Below are positions 36,845 to 49,400 of a stretch of DNA of 64,000 bases, piece by piece. The notes under the pieces are model-generated. The model saw only the letters and a program-made list of their open reading frames with translations, was not told the DNA's origin and made no database searches. The stretch is from Mesotaenium endlicherianum. Taxonomy: Eukaryota; Streptophyta; Zygnematophyceae; Zygnematales; Mesotaeniaceae. The position numbers and the translations under genes were made by a program. Numbering within the stretch: position 1 is the first letter of the stretch; every line of letters starts with the position of its first letter. The stretch spans positions 179,719 to 243,718 of the forward strand of contig WELA01006610.1 in the NCBI GenBank assembly GCA_009602735.1, read 5' to 3'.

Positions 36845-37521
36845 AATGTGACAGAGGTGACAATTGTTTTGTTTCTCTTACTAGCCTGATCACAACAGTC
36901 TCAGCATGCAGGAGTCGTCCAGCTTAGCTAGGATGTAAAGCACACTAATATTTAGATGAGTGAATGGATGCATTAGCAACGTCAACTTAAAGTCGGCACG
37001 GACTGAAGAGGACGGCCGATTCGCGCTTATAGTTGCAAATTCAACCGAAGTCAAGTTGATTTCGCCTTACATGGTTCAAATGAAGGCAGTCCAGACCAGG
37101 TCCAGACTGGTCCAGACAAGTCCAGAGTGGTCCAGAGACCTAATTCAACAGCTAGTGCGCTCTGCATGGAGCTATGGGCTCCGCTGGGCCCCGCTGGGCA
37201 GCTCTGACTTGCTCTGACTAGCTGCTGCTAGCTGGTGGCTGCTGAAATGGGACCTGAGCTGGACCTGAGCGCCCGTGAGCAGGCATTCTGAGCGTCAACA
37301 AAGGTCCAAGTTGATCCAAAGTCGTCAACAGCAGAAGTCAGACATCCACAATTTACATTTGAGTATAATTCTAGAGATATAATAATAAAGTGCCCAAAAT
37401 TCAAAAATAAGGAAAGCCCTCGAAAATGAGCAACCGCAAACATATTGTGAAAACCCTCCTGCCGTTACTTAGCTCTCTAAGACCAGGTTCCGTGGCCTCT
37501 TCTCCTTGACGGCCAAGGCAG
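36845..37521. promoter_or_regulatory. Shared upstream region of fibrillin and eL29 genes
   Basis: The two genes are transcribed away from each other, so both promoters should lie here. A 10-bp-period array of GTCCAGA sits at 37089-37140. The last bases, a pyrimidine-rich CCTCTTCTCC and then GGCCAAGGCAG|GTAAGG, look like a ribosomal-protein 5' UTR exon ending in a strong donor at 37522. Confidence 0.5.
37089..37140. repeat. Five-copy 10-bp-period GTCCAGA repeat
   Basis: GTCCAGA followed by three or four variable bases recurs five times at one helical-turn spacing between the divergent fibrillin and eL29 genes. Confidence 0.8.
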
Positions 37522-37772
37522 GTAAGGAAGTATCCATGTCTGTCGCACAGGTTGTATTCGTATTTTTCACATAGGAAGCACTGCAGCATAGTAGAACAAT
37601 TCGATTGAAATTGTCATGTATTTGTGAGACAATGTGTAATTGTCCAGAGAAGAAGTGTGGGGAATACAAGACGGCTGCAATTCCCATCGGAGTGCGTCTT
37701 AGGGGTAGTCTACGTCTGCAAACGGTATATCTATATTGCTGACAGGCTGGTTCTTTTGAGGGATGCTGCAGG

Positions 37773-38594
37773 ATGGCGAAGTCGAAGAATCATACCGCTC
37801 ACAACCAGACCTATAAGAACCACAAGAACGGCATCAAGAAGCCTAAGCGTCATAAGCACACTTCTCGTAAGGGAGTAAGTTATCTAACCTTGTTCTCAGC
37901 CCTCCTAAATGTGTCTTCATCTTTGCATATTTCGAACTCAGTAAAAGGGAGGCAAGTGTGATCATTTAATGCTCACAAGTACAAAGCAGCTCAATGATAT
38001 GTAGATGGGATCCAAACGTGTACAGGGTTCTTCTACCAGGGTACATCCTTGAACGATACTTTCAGGCCAAACACGGTGCTTATATGCTCTCGAGGTAATT
38101 TGCTGATGGTCCGGAGAAGTGCGCATGGCTTTGCATTCGATATCCGTCCGTTTGACACTTCTAGTGAGGTAGTCTCGGAGTTGGTAGGGTCTACAAGGTT
38201 TTGCACTGAGAATGGTTGTAGCTGATCAAGAAAAGGACTTGGTGCACCAACTTCTGGAGATCTGAAGCTTGGATGCCGGTGGTCTGGGTTTTTTTTCAGG
38301 TCGTGAGCTGAGAGGCACCCGCAAAGCAGGGTTAGTAGAGGGTGTCATGTGAGACTGTAGTTTGTGACTTGGTTCCACATTATGTTGGAGGCGGGATTAT
38401 GAAAAGAGCTCAAGTTGGTATAGCTGCCTTGTAAGGATTTCAGATGAGGTGTCATACTTTCTCTCCTCTGGGCAATGGTAACTGGTGGGCTTACACTCAG
38501 TCTTCTGTGTTTGCTGCAGATGGACCCTAAGTTTTTGCGCAACCAGAGGTACGCCAAGAAACACAACAAGGTCGGTGGAGAGGTGGAGGTGTAA
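37773..38594 (+). CDS. RPL29: 60S ribosomal protein eL29
   Basis: Two coding exons, 37773-37874 and 38520-38594, joined by a GTAAGT...TGCAG intron at phase 0, encode 58 residues. The sequence reads [19 protein letters not shown], then [13 protein letters not shown], then [17 protein letters not shown]. This is the highly conserved eL29 protein of the large cytosolic ribosomal subunit, and the length matches the short plant form (about 61 residues). A good acceptor (GCTGCAG, AG at 37770-37771) lies one base before the ATG. Together with the donor at 37522 it suggests a 5' UTR intron. The protein is small, very basic and rRNA-binding. No defect is seen. Confidence 0.97.
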
Positions 38595-39955
38595 ATGCCT
38601 GGTCACCTTTGTGAGGCTTCAGAGTAAGGGTATTGCGGCTCATTTCAATCGCCTCGTTATACGATATTCATTTGACAATTTGCGGGGCTGTAAACAGAAC
38701 CCTACTTCAATATAAAAGTATTTGGCCGTCATGGTTATGGTTGAGCTCTCCTCATTGACTGAACTGTCGGCACCTTAGAGAAGCTGCAATCAAGTTGTTT
38801 GATGAGGGAAGTTCACTAAACATTGCCAGCAGTCGTCTTAGCATTATATAATTGTTCCATCCTGTAGCCACAAAGGTTGGAGTGCTACTGCATGCTCAAG
38901 TACTGGAGGCTTGTTACCGCTGGTACATGCAGCTCCGGTATCAGTGTGGAGTTCTTAGCCATGGCGACGTAGTGACAATAAGATGTCCATGTACAGAACG
39001 GCTGGGTATTCTTCTGCGGCACTTGCTTGGACCACGAGCTGCGCCTGCAAGAACTTCGTAGTAGGAAATGCAGGTCAATCTAGAGATTGTTGCTTTTGCA
39101 GAAGGTGCTCTTGGATAGGTCAAAACCTTCTCATTGTCATTCTTTGATATGATCTACCCTTCTAGCGCAAGTAACTTATGTCCAAAGAAAAAGGGGGAAA
39201 AAGTTGGGGTAACCTGAAGTTACAGAGATAGATGCACGACTGGAATTTATGCTTAAGCAGAAGTTGCATCTAAAGCAGGTCAACATAAACCATTCAAAGA
39301 AACTACTTCAACATTGTTGGACTAAAAATCCAAAGCAGAGGGTAATTTGCGCTGAAGTAGCAATTTGTTTGGAATAAGCAGTCAATATTTGATCAACTCC
39401 TTCCTTTATGCCCAAAACGACACTACCTAAGGCCACCTACCTATTAATACTTTATAGACTGAGATGAGGCATAAATCTCAGGAGAGGGAACACCTAGGTG
39501 AATAACTCGGTCATGTCCATAGTCTACACTGCAAACCCCCCAACAGTCCAAACATGAATTTGTGTTTCCCCCGCCTGGTTTTCAACGATGAACTGTCCCT
39601 ACACATACACGATTGAATGTAACGCAACATTGGTCAGCAGATCTGTTTCAAGGACACACCCTCAAAATCGCTAGCTAACCTTGAAATGTATCCACACCAA
39701 CATTGACACTGCCAAATACGTGAGACAGGCACCAACTATTTTCTTCAACCATCGTCAACAAAGTAAAAAGTATGACAAACATGTTCCAAGATACAGCACG
39801 AGGCCAATGCTGGAACTTTTTGAAGCATGACCCATGCACACAAAACAAGATACTTAGCAGCTTCAGCAGCAATCTAGCTCTATATGAGGTTCAAACACCA
39901 CTTTGCACCATCCCAATAATACAAGAAGCGTGCATGACAAGGCCACGCGCAAACA
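38595..39955. other. Convergent spacer
   Basis: About 1.4 kb between the eL29 stop and the 3' end of the CIP7-like gene. It may contain a further small 3' exon of the latter, but none could be identified with confidence. Confidence 0.5.
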
Positions 39956-42900
39956 TCAAGAAGGAAAGCGTAGACAAGTACCTGTCGGTCGAGGGGTTGC
40001 AGGCGAGCTGGAGCCGCGCGGAGAACCCGACAAAGGCCTGCCCCCTGAGCCCGACGCAGGCATAGGGTCGCTGGCTCTCCTGCTCGTGCTAGGTGTCCCA
40101 CCGGGCGCCACCTTGCGCGTTGGGGCATTCAGCGCTCCTGGAGACTGGGCACCTCCTGCACCTGAGGTAGACACGGAGCGTCGCAAGCTGGCAGCCGTCG
40201 GCGCTAGCAGCCTGGAGACAACAGGCTGGGCGGCAGCAGACGAGGCAGACAAGCTACGGGGAATGGTGTTGCCAGCGGGGGCACTACTGCCAGAAGGTTT
40301 CGTGCCGGGAGAGGCCCGCACCGACGGGGAGCTTGGCCTCGGAGACGACGGCCTGGGCAAGGACGACGTAGAAGGGACAGCTGGCGCGGCAGTCTTGCGC
40401 GGAGCTCCGGAAGCGATCCCGGAAGTCGAGCCGTTACTCATCTTGGAGGCAATGCGAGCGAGCTTCTGCGCCTTGGCCTCCTCTTGCTTCCTGCTGGCCT
40501 CGCTCTGCAGAGACAGCAGCAACTCGTCCAATGCCATAGAGAGTAAGCGCAGCCTGGCTTCCCTTGACTTGCCCACCAGTCTCTACAAGCGAGGGCCTGG
40601 AATGATGCTTGCACCGCATGTACTTTGAAGCCCATGTGGGGGACTGTTTCGCACCCAAGTGCAGGGCTGCTTCGCTTTCACTTGCCCCGGTACACAGAAA
40701 AGCTGATGATAAACTGGCCCAGTGAAGAAAGGACACACTGACTCTGAAAGGTCACAGTAATGGTCGACAATATGAGAGAGACGACAATGGCTCCTCAACA
40801 CACCAACTCAGCAGGTGCTCCATAACTGATGATGTGGCCAGATCTGGGATGAGGTTCTTAACACTCAAGAGTTCTTTGTGCCAATGAAAAAAGGCCCCTT
40901 TTGGCCCTTTTCAGCCAAGAAAGGCTGCTAAGGGTGTAGCTATCTTTCTGCCCAACTGAGACCACATGACCAACTACAATATATAAAAGAGGACACAGGC
41001 ATGAAGAAGAGAACACAGGGAGTGCAACAGCACACCTTTTGCTTGGCGATCTCAAGGCGATGCGCCCGGAGGCGCTCCTGGGCACGCGCCTGCGCTTCTG
41101 TTACAATGGACTCCGACGACAGCTTGCCGACAGGTCGCCCTGTCCTGCCACCTGGGCTCACAGGGGCCCTCTTCTTGTCTCTCGGTGACGGCGTGTCTCT
41201 CTCCGCTACTTCAATCGACTCCACGTTTACCACCTCGACATCTGCAACCACCTCCCCCTGTGCTTCGACTGTGGCTGAAGGCATCTCTTCAACACCAATG
41301 ACATCCTCAATATTTTCACTTCCACTAGATCTGGGAGCAGCTTGTCCCTGGCCAGCTGCCAAATCTAGGGATGGATCCCAGCCCCCGGCTTGCACCTGAT
41401 CCTTAACTGTGCAGCTGTCAGGGGGACCCCTCAGATCCTCCCAGCCCAGCTGCGATCCAACGGCGTCCCTGCTGTCATTGCTGGCAGCCACGAACTCGTG
41501 CTGGCTTTCACTCTCGAAGGGGGAGCCAACTGTGGAGCTGGCGGGCGTTGCAGGCCCCCTTAGCTCCTGCTCCCCCAGGAAAGCCCGCTGCTCCTCCCCT
41601 GCCGGCAGCTCTGAAGCTCTCCAATGAGCGCTGGGCTCGAGGCTGGAGGTCCCATCACCATGTGCCTGTCCCACCAGCATGCACTCGGGTCCCCTCGAAT
41701 CCTCCTCCCCAAGTTGCCTGAGGGACTCGCTCTTGCTTGCCCCGCTGCTGCTAACAGCATGAAGCTCCTCCTTAAACACCGGCATTTCCTTCACAAGTAT
41801 TTCCTCCTCAACCTCACCCTTTGCTGCGACTACCGCCGATGAGCCTCTGAGATCATCCTCCCCAAGCGTGGTCCTCTCCTCCTGGTTCGGGCGCTCGGCT
41901 ACGGTCAGAAAGGCCATCTCCTTAGCAGGATCAAAATCAGGTTCCCTAGTGCATTGGCTTGCTGCCAAACTCTCAAACAGCATAACGTCACTAGCCCCCC
42001 CACGAAAGTCATCCTCCCGGAGTGAGTCCCTCTCTTCCCTCCTTGGGCGGCTATGCTCAGATTCTAAGTGCACAAACTCCTCCACAGCAAGTGATTGCTC
42101 GTGCTCAACAGCTCCCGCATCACGGCTGCTCTCTGCCTCCTTCTGACTTTCCTCACTGTCCTTAGCGCCCATAGCAGTTCCATCTTGCTTCAAACTAGAC
42201 TCATTAACATACTTCGTAATGAGCACAACACGCCTTCCAGGTGTACTAACTCTGAGCTTGCGGCCCGAGGGAGACTTCAGCTTGCGTTTGGAGGACTCTA
42301 CTCCTGGCTTAGGGGACGCAGTGCCTTCAAAAAGAGCGCTTGCCTCGTCAATTACCCCCGGCTCAGGCAGGGGGACCTCAATTGCACCAGGCCTGGGCCC
42401 CTCGAGATCTGGAGATTGGGGCCGGTTACCCTGACTGGGACTTCCTGGACTTGCGCTGCCGCTGGGGTTTGGGTAGGGCCAAGCATACACAGAGTGGCCC
42501 AGGTTGGGCCCAGCTCCTGGAGAGACGGGCATCACCATGTCAGGACTTCTCATCTGGTAAGCTCCAAAGGGATTCACATTGGACGGGGGCATCATGGGGC
42601 CAGGTTGGCCTGCGTGGAGCATGTGCTGCTGCAGCCCAGGATAAAGGCCGCCGGGGGAGTGCATCATTTGGCCCATGTAAAAACCACCGGCAGCTGCGCC
42701 CGGGGCAAGTGGCAGGCCCATGGCTGGGACTGCCCCGCCGTGCTCCAATTCCCCGTCTTGCGCTCCTTCTGGGAGCCCTCCCTTGCTCCCACTCGCAGCC
42801 CAGTACATGCCTTGCTGATATTCCCCGCCTCCCCTCGGGGATCCATTGCCACGGGTAGACTCAGGGCTGAAATGCCGGGAATCACTTGCAGCAGGAAAAC

Positions 42901-45900
42901 CAGACTCGGCCTCCACCGCTGCTCTGGCTGAGAACTGACTGAGATGCGAGCTAGCCACTCTGTAGGCAGTAGAATCCATGTAGGCGCGCCTGTCTGCCTG
43001 CGGGGACCCAGGAGCCCTACGAGGCGGGTCCTGATTGGACATGCTTCTCTGAAGAGACATGCCTGAGTCTGACCTAGGGCTATGGGCCCTGGCGTCCACT
43101 GACCCCACAGAGTGAGGGCGGGGCAGATTGGGCCAGTTAGAGGAACGAGGGGACTCAGACTGCGAGTGCGAAAGCCTCCTGCTGTAATCCCTGGGCCCAC
43201 CCCAGGGTTGCTTGAGTCCATCCACGAATGCTCTCAGCTCCTCGGTGTCAGTGGACACCTCCTGGTGCTTCTTGTTGTGCCTGTGTACGACAGAGACAGG
43301 CTTGACGAAGGTATGCCTACTTGTCATTCCTGGCCCATACTGCACATCTGAGTCTCCTCCAGAGGAATCCTGACTTGAAGTAGAGCCTGAGCCATGACGC
43401 ATAGCGATGGGCTCTGAGCTTTCTCCAATAGACTCGTCGGCGGTCGAGGGACCACTGGTGTAGGGGCCCTCGTCTAGGGCAGCCAGATCGGTGCCTGATG
43501 AGAAGCGTTTCATCATAGACTCTACCTCATAAATACTACTAGCCTCTGACTCTTCATACGACTCTAGTTGGCCTGTAGACCAGCCCTTAGCCGGGCCAGC
43601 ATGCTTGGAGCTCTTGCCATTGCCAGTGGCTTGCAATTGGTGGATGTTGGAATCACTCTTGATGCTACGCAAATCCTCAAAAAGAGCCTCATCCCCGCTT
43701 CGCCTTTTGTTTAGCCTCATTTCCATGTCTGTCCCCAGACTGACACTGTCGTCTAAGCCAGTTAGGACAATATCTGGATCTGCTACTGGTGCCTCTCGTC
43801 TTCTTAAGAGGGCAACAAATTTGCCGCATGCTTCCCTGCATAACACAGGCCTCGCCCACATGCACCAGGTGCCTGAGATCCTCAATTCTTAACCCTCAGA
43901 AAGTATACAGTGCTTCCACCAGGTATAATTCCTGCCTGTTACAAACATGCATAGATTGATTTGCACTACAGGTATGGTCAATGCTTGCGACGGTGACTGT
44001 GCTGCAGAAAGAAGCCAACTGTGCACATTGGTGGTGGTAGCATAAACCTCACCTTAGTCTGAGGGCTCCAAAGCATTCAGAAAAGGCAACCAACGCAGGG
44101 ATGCTCTCCACTAGAAACCCGGCCGCAGTTGCACGAGCAAATGCAACCCCTTGCTCGCGGCGAAGCATTGACCTGCGCGCTTCCAAGACCTTCCGCCTCC
44201 TTCTGTGTTTCCAGAGTGGCCACGTCGAGAACAACAAGGCATCCAATTCAGCTTAACAATATATTAGCACAGGACCAGTATCATGTTTGAGAGAACTCAA
44301 CCGAGGTTCCCAAATCACATTGTCCTTGGCATGTTCTACGTTGTGCATACACCACCTGGTGATTGATTAGCAGACAAGTGAGGCTTGGTAATAGGGGCAG
44401 AAAGCATAAGCCTCAACAAACATACAGCAAGAAGAACAGCCGGAGCATCCAATCATACCTGACCAGTCCCCCTGAATCATCAAGCAAAGTCCTTTGTAGA
44501 ACACCACCCAATCCCTGCAAAACATGGCACAAGCAAAAAAGCCCATAAACAACTTCCTGCTGTTCAGTGAAAAAAAGTTCCAAGTCTGCATGAAAGTGTG
44601 ATGGACTTAATTGGGATGTGAAGAACACGCTTCATAATGTACTAACATCACAAATTTCTATCATAACAGGTCGAAAAATACTCAAAGAACAAAGCTGAAT
44701 TGTTGGCTTAGATAGGTGATACGGTCACTTGAAGCAACTTATAAAGAATATTCGTACCACATTGCCCATGCTCTTGGATGAGTGGAGACTCCTTTGAGGT
44801 GAAGGCGTTCTTGAGATTTCAGATGGTGGGCCAGTAGAAAGCGACGACACTGAAACACCACCATAGCCATCTGCAAAAGTAATGCATTCTTCTTGTCAGA
44901 TCCAGACCCAGTAGTGAATGACCTGCATATGAGAGCAACTTTGACTATTTATGCCCATGATCTAGGAAGACAACTAGAAGAAACAAGCAGTTCAGGCCAT
45001 GAATAGTGGTTAAGAGACGAGGGTGGAACATTCACGAGTGCTAAGCTAGTCCCTTCTTTACCGAAATTACTGGTCCTCAGAATAGCTAATGGTAGAAACT
45101 GTTGAAGTCTAGATATTGCTGAAGAGGTACCTGACATTCCTGAGATGCTTCCTTCAGCCCTCCCATTCAGCTGCAAACAGACCGAGAGCAGAAGAGTCAA
45201 AGAGCTTCCAGTAGGACGAGCAGAGGTTGCTAGTAATCAGCAGAACTTGGTCTGGAAGCTTGAGCTCATGATTTCCAACTCACCCTGTAGGGATCGTATG
45301 CAAGATCGTCTTTGCCCAAAGCCTCATCTAGCTGGATAATCTCCATGTCAATGGAAATGACGCGTTCCAGCAGCTCAGGCAGTTGAACAAAACGTATAAC
45401 CCTGCACCAAAGGCCATTCACTTGCAGTATCAAATCATCGATATGTCATTGACCAGGAGTAGCACCAACTAAAAAAATACTCAAGCAAAATTTGAACCTG
45501 CAGCAAAGGTAGACGAGGCCGCATGCAACCAAGTACACAAGTGTCTGATTGATGTTCTCGAAGTAGCACTCCAACAAGTGCGAGTGGTAGAAGTCCAGCA
45601 CCGGGCAAGTACAAAGCCTGATAACACTGCAAATTCGCAAAAGCAACTACAACTATTCTTCAGTGTGCTACCTCTGGGCCGTGCCTTTGGTGAACCATCC
45701 ATAGGGAATCTTAGTTCCTCCCTGTTTCTGGGCTTGATACGCCTGAGAAGATCTGTATGTTCTGCCTGGTTCTAACTTTATAACATATCCCCCTTGTTGA
45801 ACCTGCTCTTCGGCTGCTTTGATATGAACTATAAAAGGCCTCACAAGGCCTGATGCTAGCTTTTCACTTATTTCACCAGCAACCGCTAGGACTTCACACC

Positions 45901-46405
45901 TGCATATCCGAATGAATAATATTGCAATTAATTCAGTGAGAAGAGATGCAAGGCTTGCTGGATGAAAAGCGGCTCCCGATCAGTTCTCGAGGTCTGCGTC
46001 ATGATTGATAGATTTAAAGCTCAACACATATGAAGGAGGTTAGTAACAAACTCCGGTGAAATGATTTCTCCAAGCAACATTTCCCATGCAAGCACCCACG
46101 CTCTACTATGACCCGGCCTCTTCTGGCTTATGCTTGTCCAGAGTATTGAACTATCAGAGGCCAGCCATAACCATTACTAGATAAGGACGTGACTTGATAG
46201 TGCAACCAGGCAGCTCTAAGTCACGTTCGAAACGTCATGAAGGACGCATAGAACTTTGAAACACATATTACACAATATGATTGATGTGCATGCGAGGCCA
46301 CGGGGTGTTGTACCGAGTCCTGGTGGTGGTCAGCTTGAAGAGAATCTGATCCAAGACCGTGTCAGGATTAACGTAGTCTCCACGAGCTGCTCCACCCACA
46401 GTCAT
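39956..46405 (-). CDS. CIP7-like (COP1-interacting protein 7 family) protein
   Basis: Eight exons are inferred on the minus strand: 46405-46314, 45899-45672, 45401-45284, 45170-45131, 44870-44758, about 44189-44053, 43835-41036 and 40504-39956, for about 1358 residues. The first 250 residues carry the family signature: VLDQILFKLTTTRTRCEV, ISEKLASGLVRPFIVHIKAA, GWFTKGTAQRVIRFVQLPEL, VLEARRSMLRREQGVAFARA and AFSECFGALRLREACGKFV. In Arabidopsis the named member binds COP1 and promotes light-regulated genes; the biochemical role of most relatives is unknown. The large seventh exon is Ser/Gly/Pro-rich and includes five copies of an EDLRG-type motif. Its end has a charged helix (AQERLRAHRLEIAKQ) that continues into exon 8 (SRKQEEAKAQKLARIASK), followed by a Pro/Ser-rich tail. 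The 44189 acceptor and the 3' end are uncertain: a donor at 39981 could lead to another exon. Confidence 0.8.
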
Positions 46406-49400
46406 GTTGCGATATTGACCAAGTCCGCTCAGCCTCTCTACTTGATTTGCATGAGGCAAAAGCTTTCACTTCATTCTATTTCACGGAATCTCTGTGAAGT
46501 GCAACATTGATCGCCCAGTTCCAGAAGACAGAAGACAGAAGACACAAGCAGCTAGCAACCAGCTCGTTGGAGGCTGCTACGTTCAGCTCAATAGTACATC
46601 TTGCCTGCTTCCCGAAACATGCACTTCAAGGTTTGCCAGTGATCTATCCCTTGCAATCGTTGTCAATGCGGCCCCCGGATTTAATGGAATACTAAGAAGG
46701 TAAGATCTTTGACGTGACCACTCTAGAGCAGCTACATTATCACATACATGTCCACTTTGCTAGGTTAAAAATCCTCCGCAGTTATTTCCCATCTCAGCGT
46801 GTATTTCGCGCTCCCTCTTGAAATAACGATTGACAGTGACAACAGTCTTGAAGCTGATTGAAGCCCTTTCACTGATAGCCGTTTCGATCATATTTGAGCC
46901 AGATTACAGAAAAGGAAAAGTTACCGGCAGCAATTCGCAGACAGAGGTCCGGCAAGCCAGAGGCGGCAAGATGACGGGGTAGAGCAGGGTAGCGGCAGGA
47001 CTTCGGCAAAGGCATGCAGCTACTTTATGTGTATTAAGGTTTGGTCGCGTTACCGAAAACACGGGCGAAAGCACTCTTTTTAAGCTGCCCGGGGGTGGAA
47101 CGTACGAATGGTTCCAACTTGCGCGCTAAAAAGCTCATTTGTCGGAACCACACCATGACATTTTTGAACATGCTCTAATTAAGGTCCCTTCTGTGTATAT
47201 CCTATATTTCATTTCTTGAAGGATAGACCATGCCCGTGTTAAGATTGTGGCCTCAGAGGTTCTAGTAACACAGCAATTCATGGGACACAATGACTGTTAT
47301 TGGATTCAAACACGGTATTAGAACACATTGATTTCTACACTATGACCTAGAATGCTAGGCACCAAATGGACCCACAGGGATTACTGAGTAGGGTTAAAGC
47401 TCCCCGTGGTGACTCGGCCCTTCTTTTTCTACACCATGACCTACAATAGCTTGGCATTGAAGTTTGTCTCTACAATTCAGCTTTTGTGTTTTGAAGTGAA
47501 ATATGTACATCTCATAAATGTGTCGCTTTTCTTTTTCAAGTTAAGCGTACTTCTAGCAATGCTTAAGGCACTCATAGACAAAGTCTTGTATACATGGCGC
47601 GGCAACTACGTTACACTGGTCCATGGCCAAGTGCGTGTAGTTCATCTCCGGAGTCTTGCAATTGCGTAATTGGCAAACAATTTGCAGACTAAACAAATGC
47701 CATGCCAAGTTAACAAGCGCAATATAGAAGTATTGGGCACACATTATTTTGGAAAAACATTGAGGTTTAAATTAAATGCATCAACTTTGTTCAATTTTAA
47801 AAAATCACATCATGTTGAGGTGCACATACTTGGCACTATCTTGCCCATCAAAATGTTTGGCAGATGTAAACTTGCATTGTCGCAATCTAACAAGGTATAT
47901 GGAAACAATGTGTTGTTGGCAAGTTTTGCCCGATCGACTATTGCACAAAGACCGTACACTTGATCAAACACACCCTCAGCCCATAGAACAATTAAATTGT
48001 CATTCAATTAATAGCGTCAAAATGTGTGATAATATTTGGACCCTCATGATGAGCCCCCTTCAACGTATCTTACTCATTCAAGCCAAGTAGAATGTTATAA
48101 GTTGCTACTAAAGTCCATAAATGAGAGCTGCTCTGTATTGCACGTATAATATCAAAAGTGTAGCTAGAATCCTCCCACCCTATCCTACAATTAGGATAAA
48201 TAGGACAACATTGTAAAGAGATGCATGGATAGTAATATGAAGGATAGTTCTTGTAGTCAACTATGCAAGCTTAAACACTAAAACATTATTGCACCAACCA
48301 TTGAATATAAGTGCAATCACCTTTACCCATGAATTTGACATTATTCAGTACAACGAATTAATAGAATGTTGTGACTGTTTATGGGATGAAAGACCTCATA
48401 GTCGAAGTTAAAAATGTCGCTTAACTTATCTTTCACCAGATAGTTTAACCGACTATCGGGGATTTAAGAAAAACATGGAAGAGTCGTTTTTGCCCATTTC
48501 TGCCTGGACTACTTTTGCGCCTCTAACCCACCGGGTCAATACAAAGTTCAAACATGTCAGTTACGTTTAACACCCCTCGGGAATGCCTGTATTTAATCAA
48601 GACAGTTATCAAAGACATTATAACTACTATTTCAGCCTTCGCGGCTTAGCGGATTGTTTTCCGGTGAACCATCATCGACCTTCGATCGAAGTCCGGAGAG
48701 CCGGACACTGTCATAAGCAGCCGAAAAGTAAAGTCACGGGTTCGTGCGGCGCAATCACTTTCCAAATTCCTGGCCTGGATTCCGCTGGATTCTGCAATCC
48801 ATTCCCGCCAATTTCCTGAAATCTATGAGTTGCTGCTTACAACACCACGTAATCAGTCAAACATCAGTCAGAACTGGTGATTGACGGTAGAGATTTCAGA
48901 TCGGGTGTTGGAGAGTTCAATCTTCTATTTCTTGTAACCAAGGCTGGGGCAGCTAGGGGTAGCAAAAGCAAATGAAGACAAAAACTGCACCCTTTGCGCA
49001 CGAGAATGGTTGATACTGCTAGCAGCTACACAGTGCTACACAGTATGTAGAGTAAAATTACATTGTAGGTCTGTAGGCTGCATACATCCATGTGGCATCA
49101 AGAAGGTGCCCGAGCTGGCAACGCTGTATTCGATCAAAGTGTGTCAGACCTTTAAAGATGGAGATAAATACTTTTTTACCATCGACTTGCGCCGCTATAC
49201 CAACTTTACCATCGGTTTGTGCAAACTGGACAGATATGTACAGATTCTGCCATTTTGGACATAAATACCACTTTTTCGTCCTGAACGCCTTAGGATATGT
49301 AGCAATGAGAACAAAGGCTTCCTTTATCGCTTGGTCGTGTCAGTAAACGCGTGTAAGGCTGACTGGACTCGAATGAACAAGTGTGTTAAATTGTTGTTCT

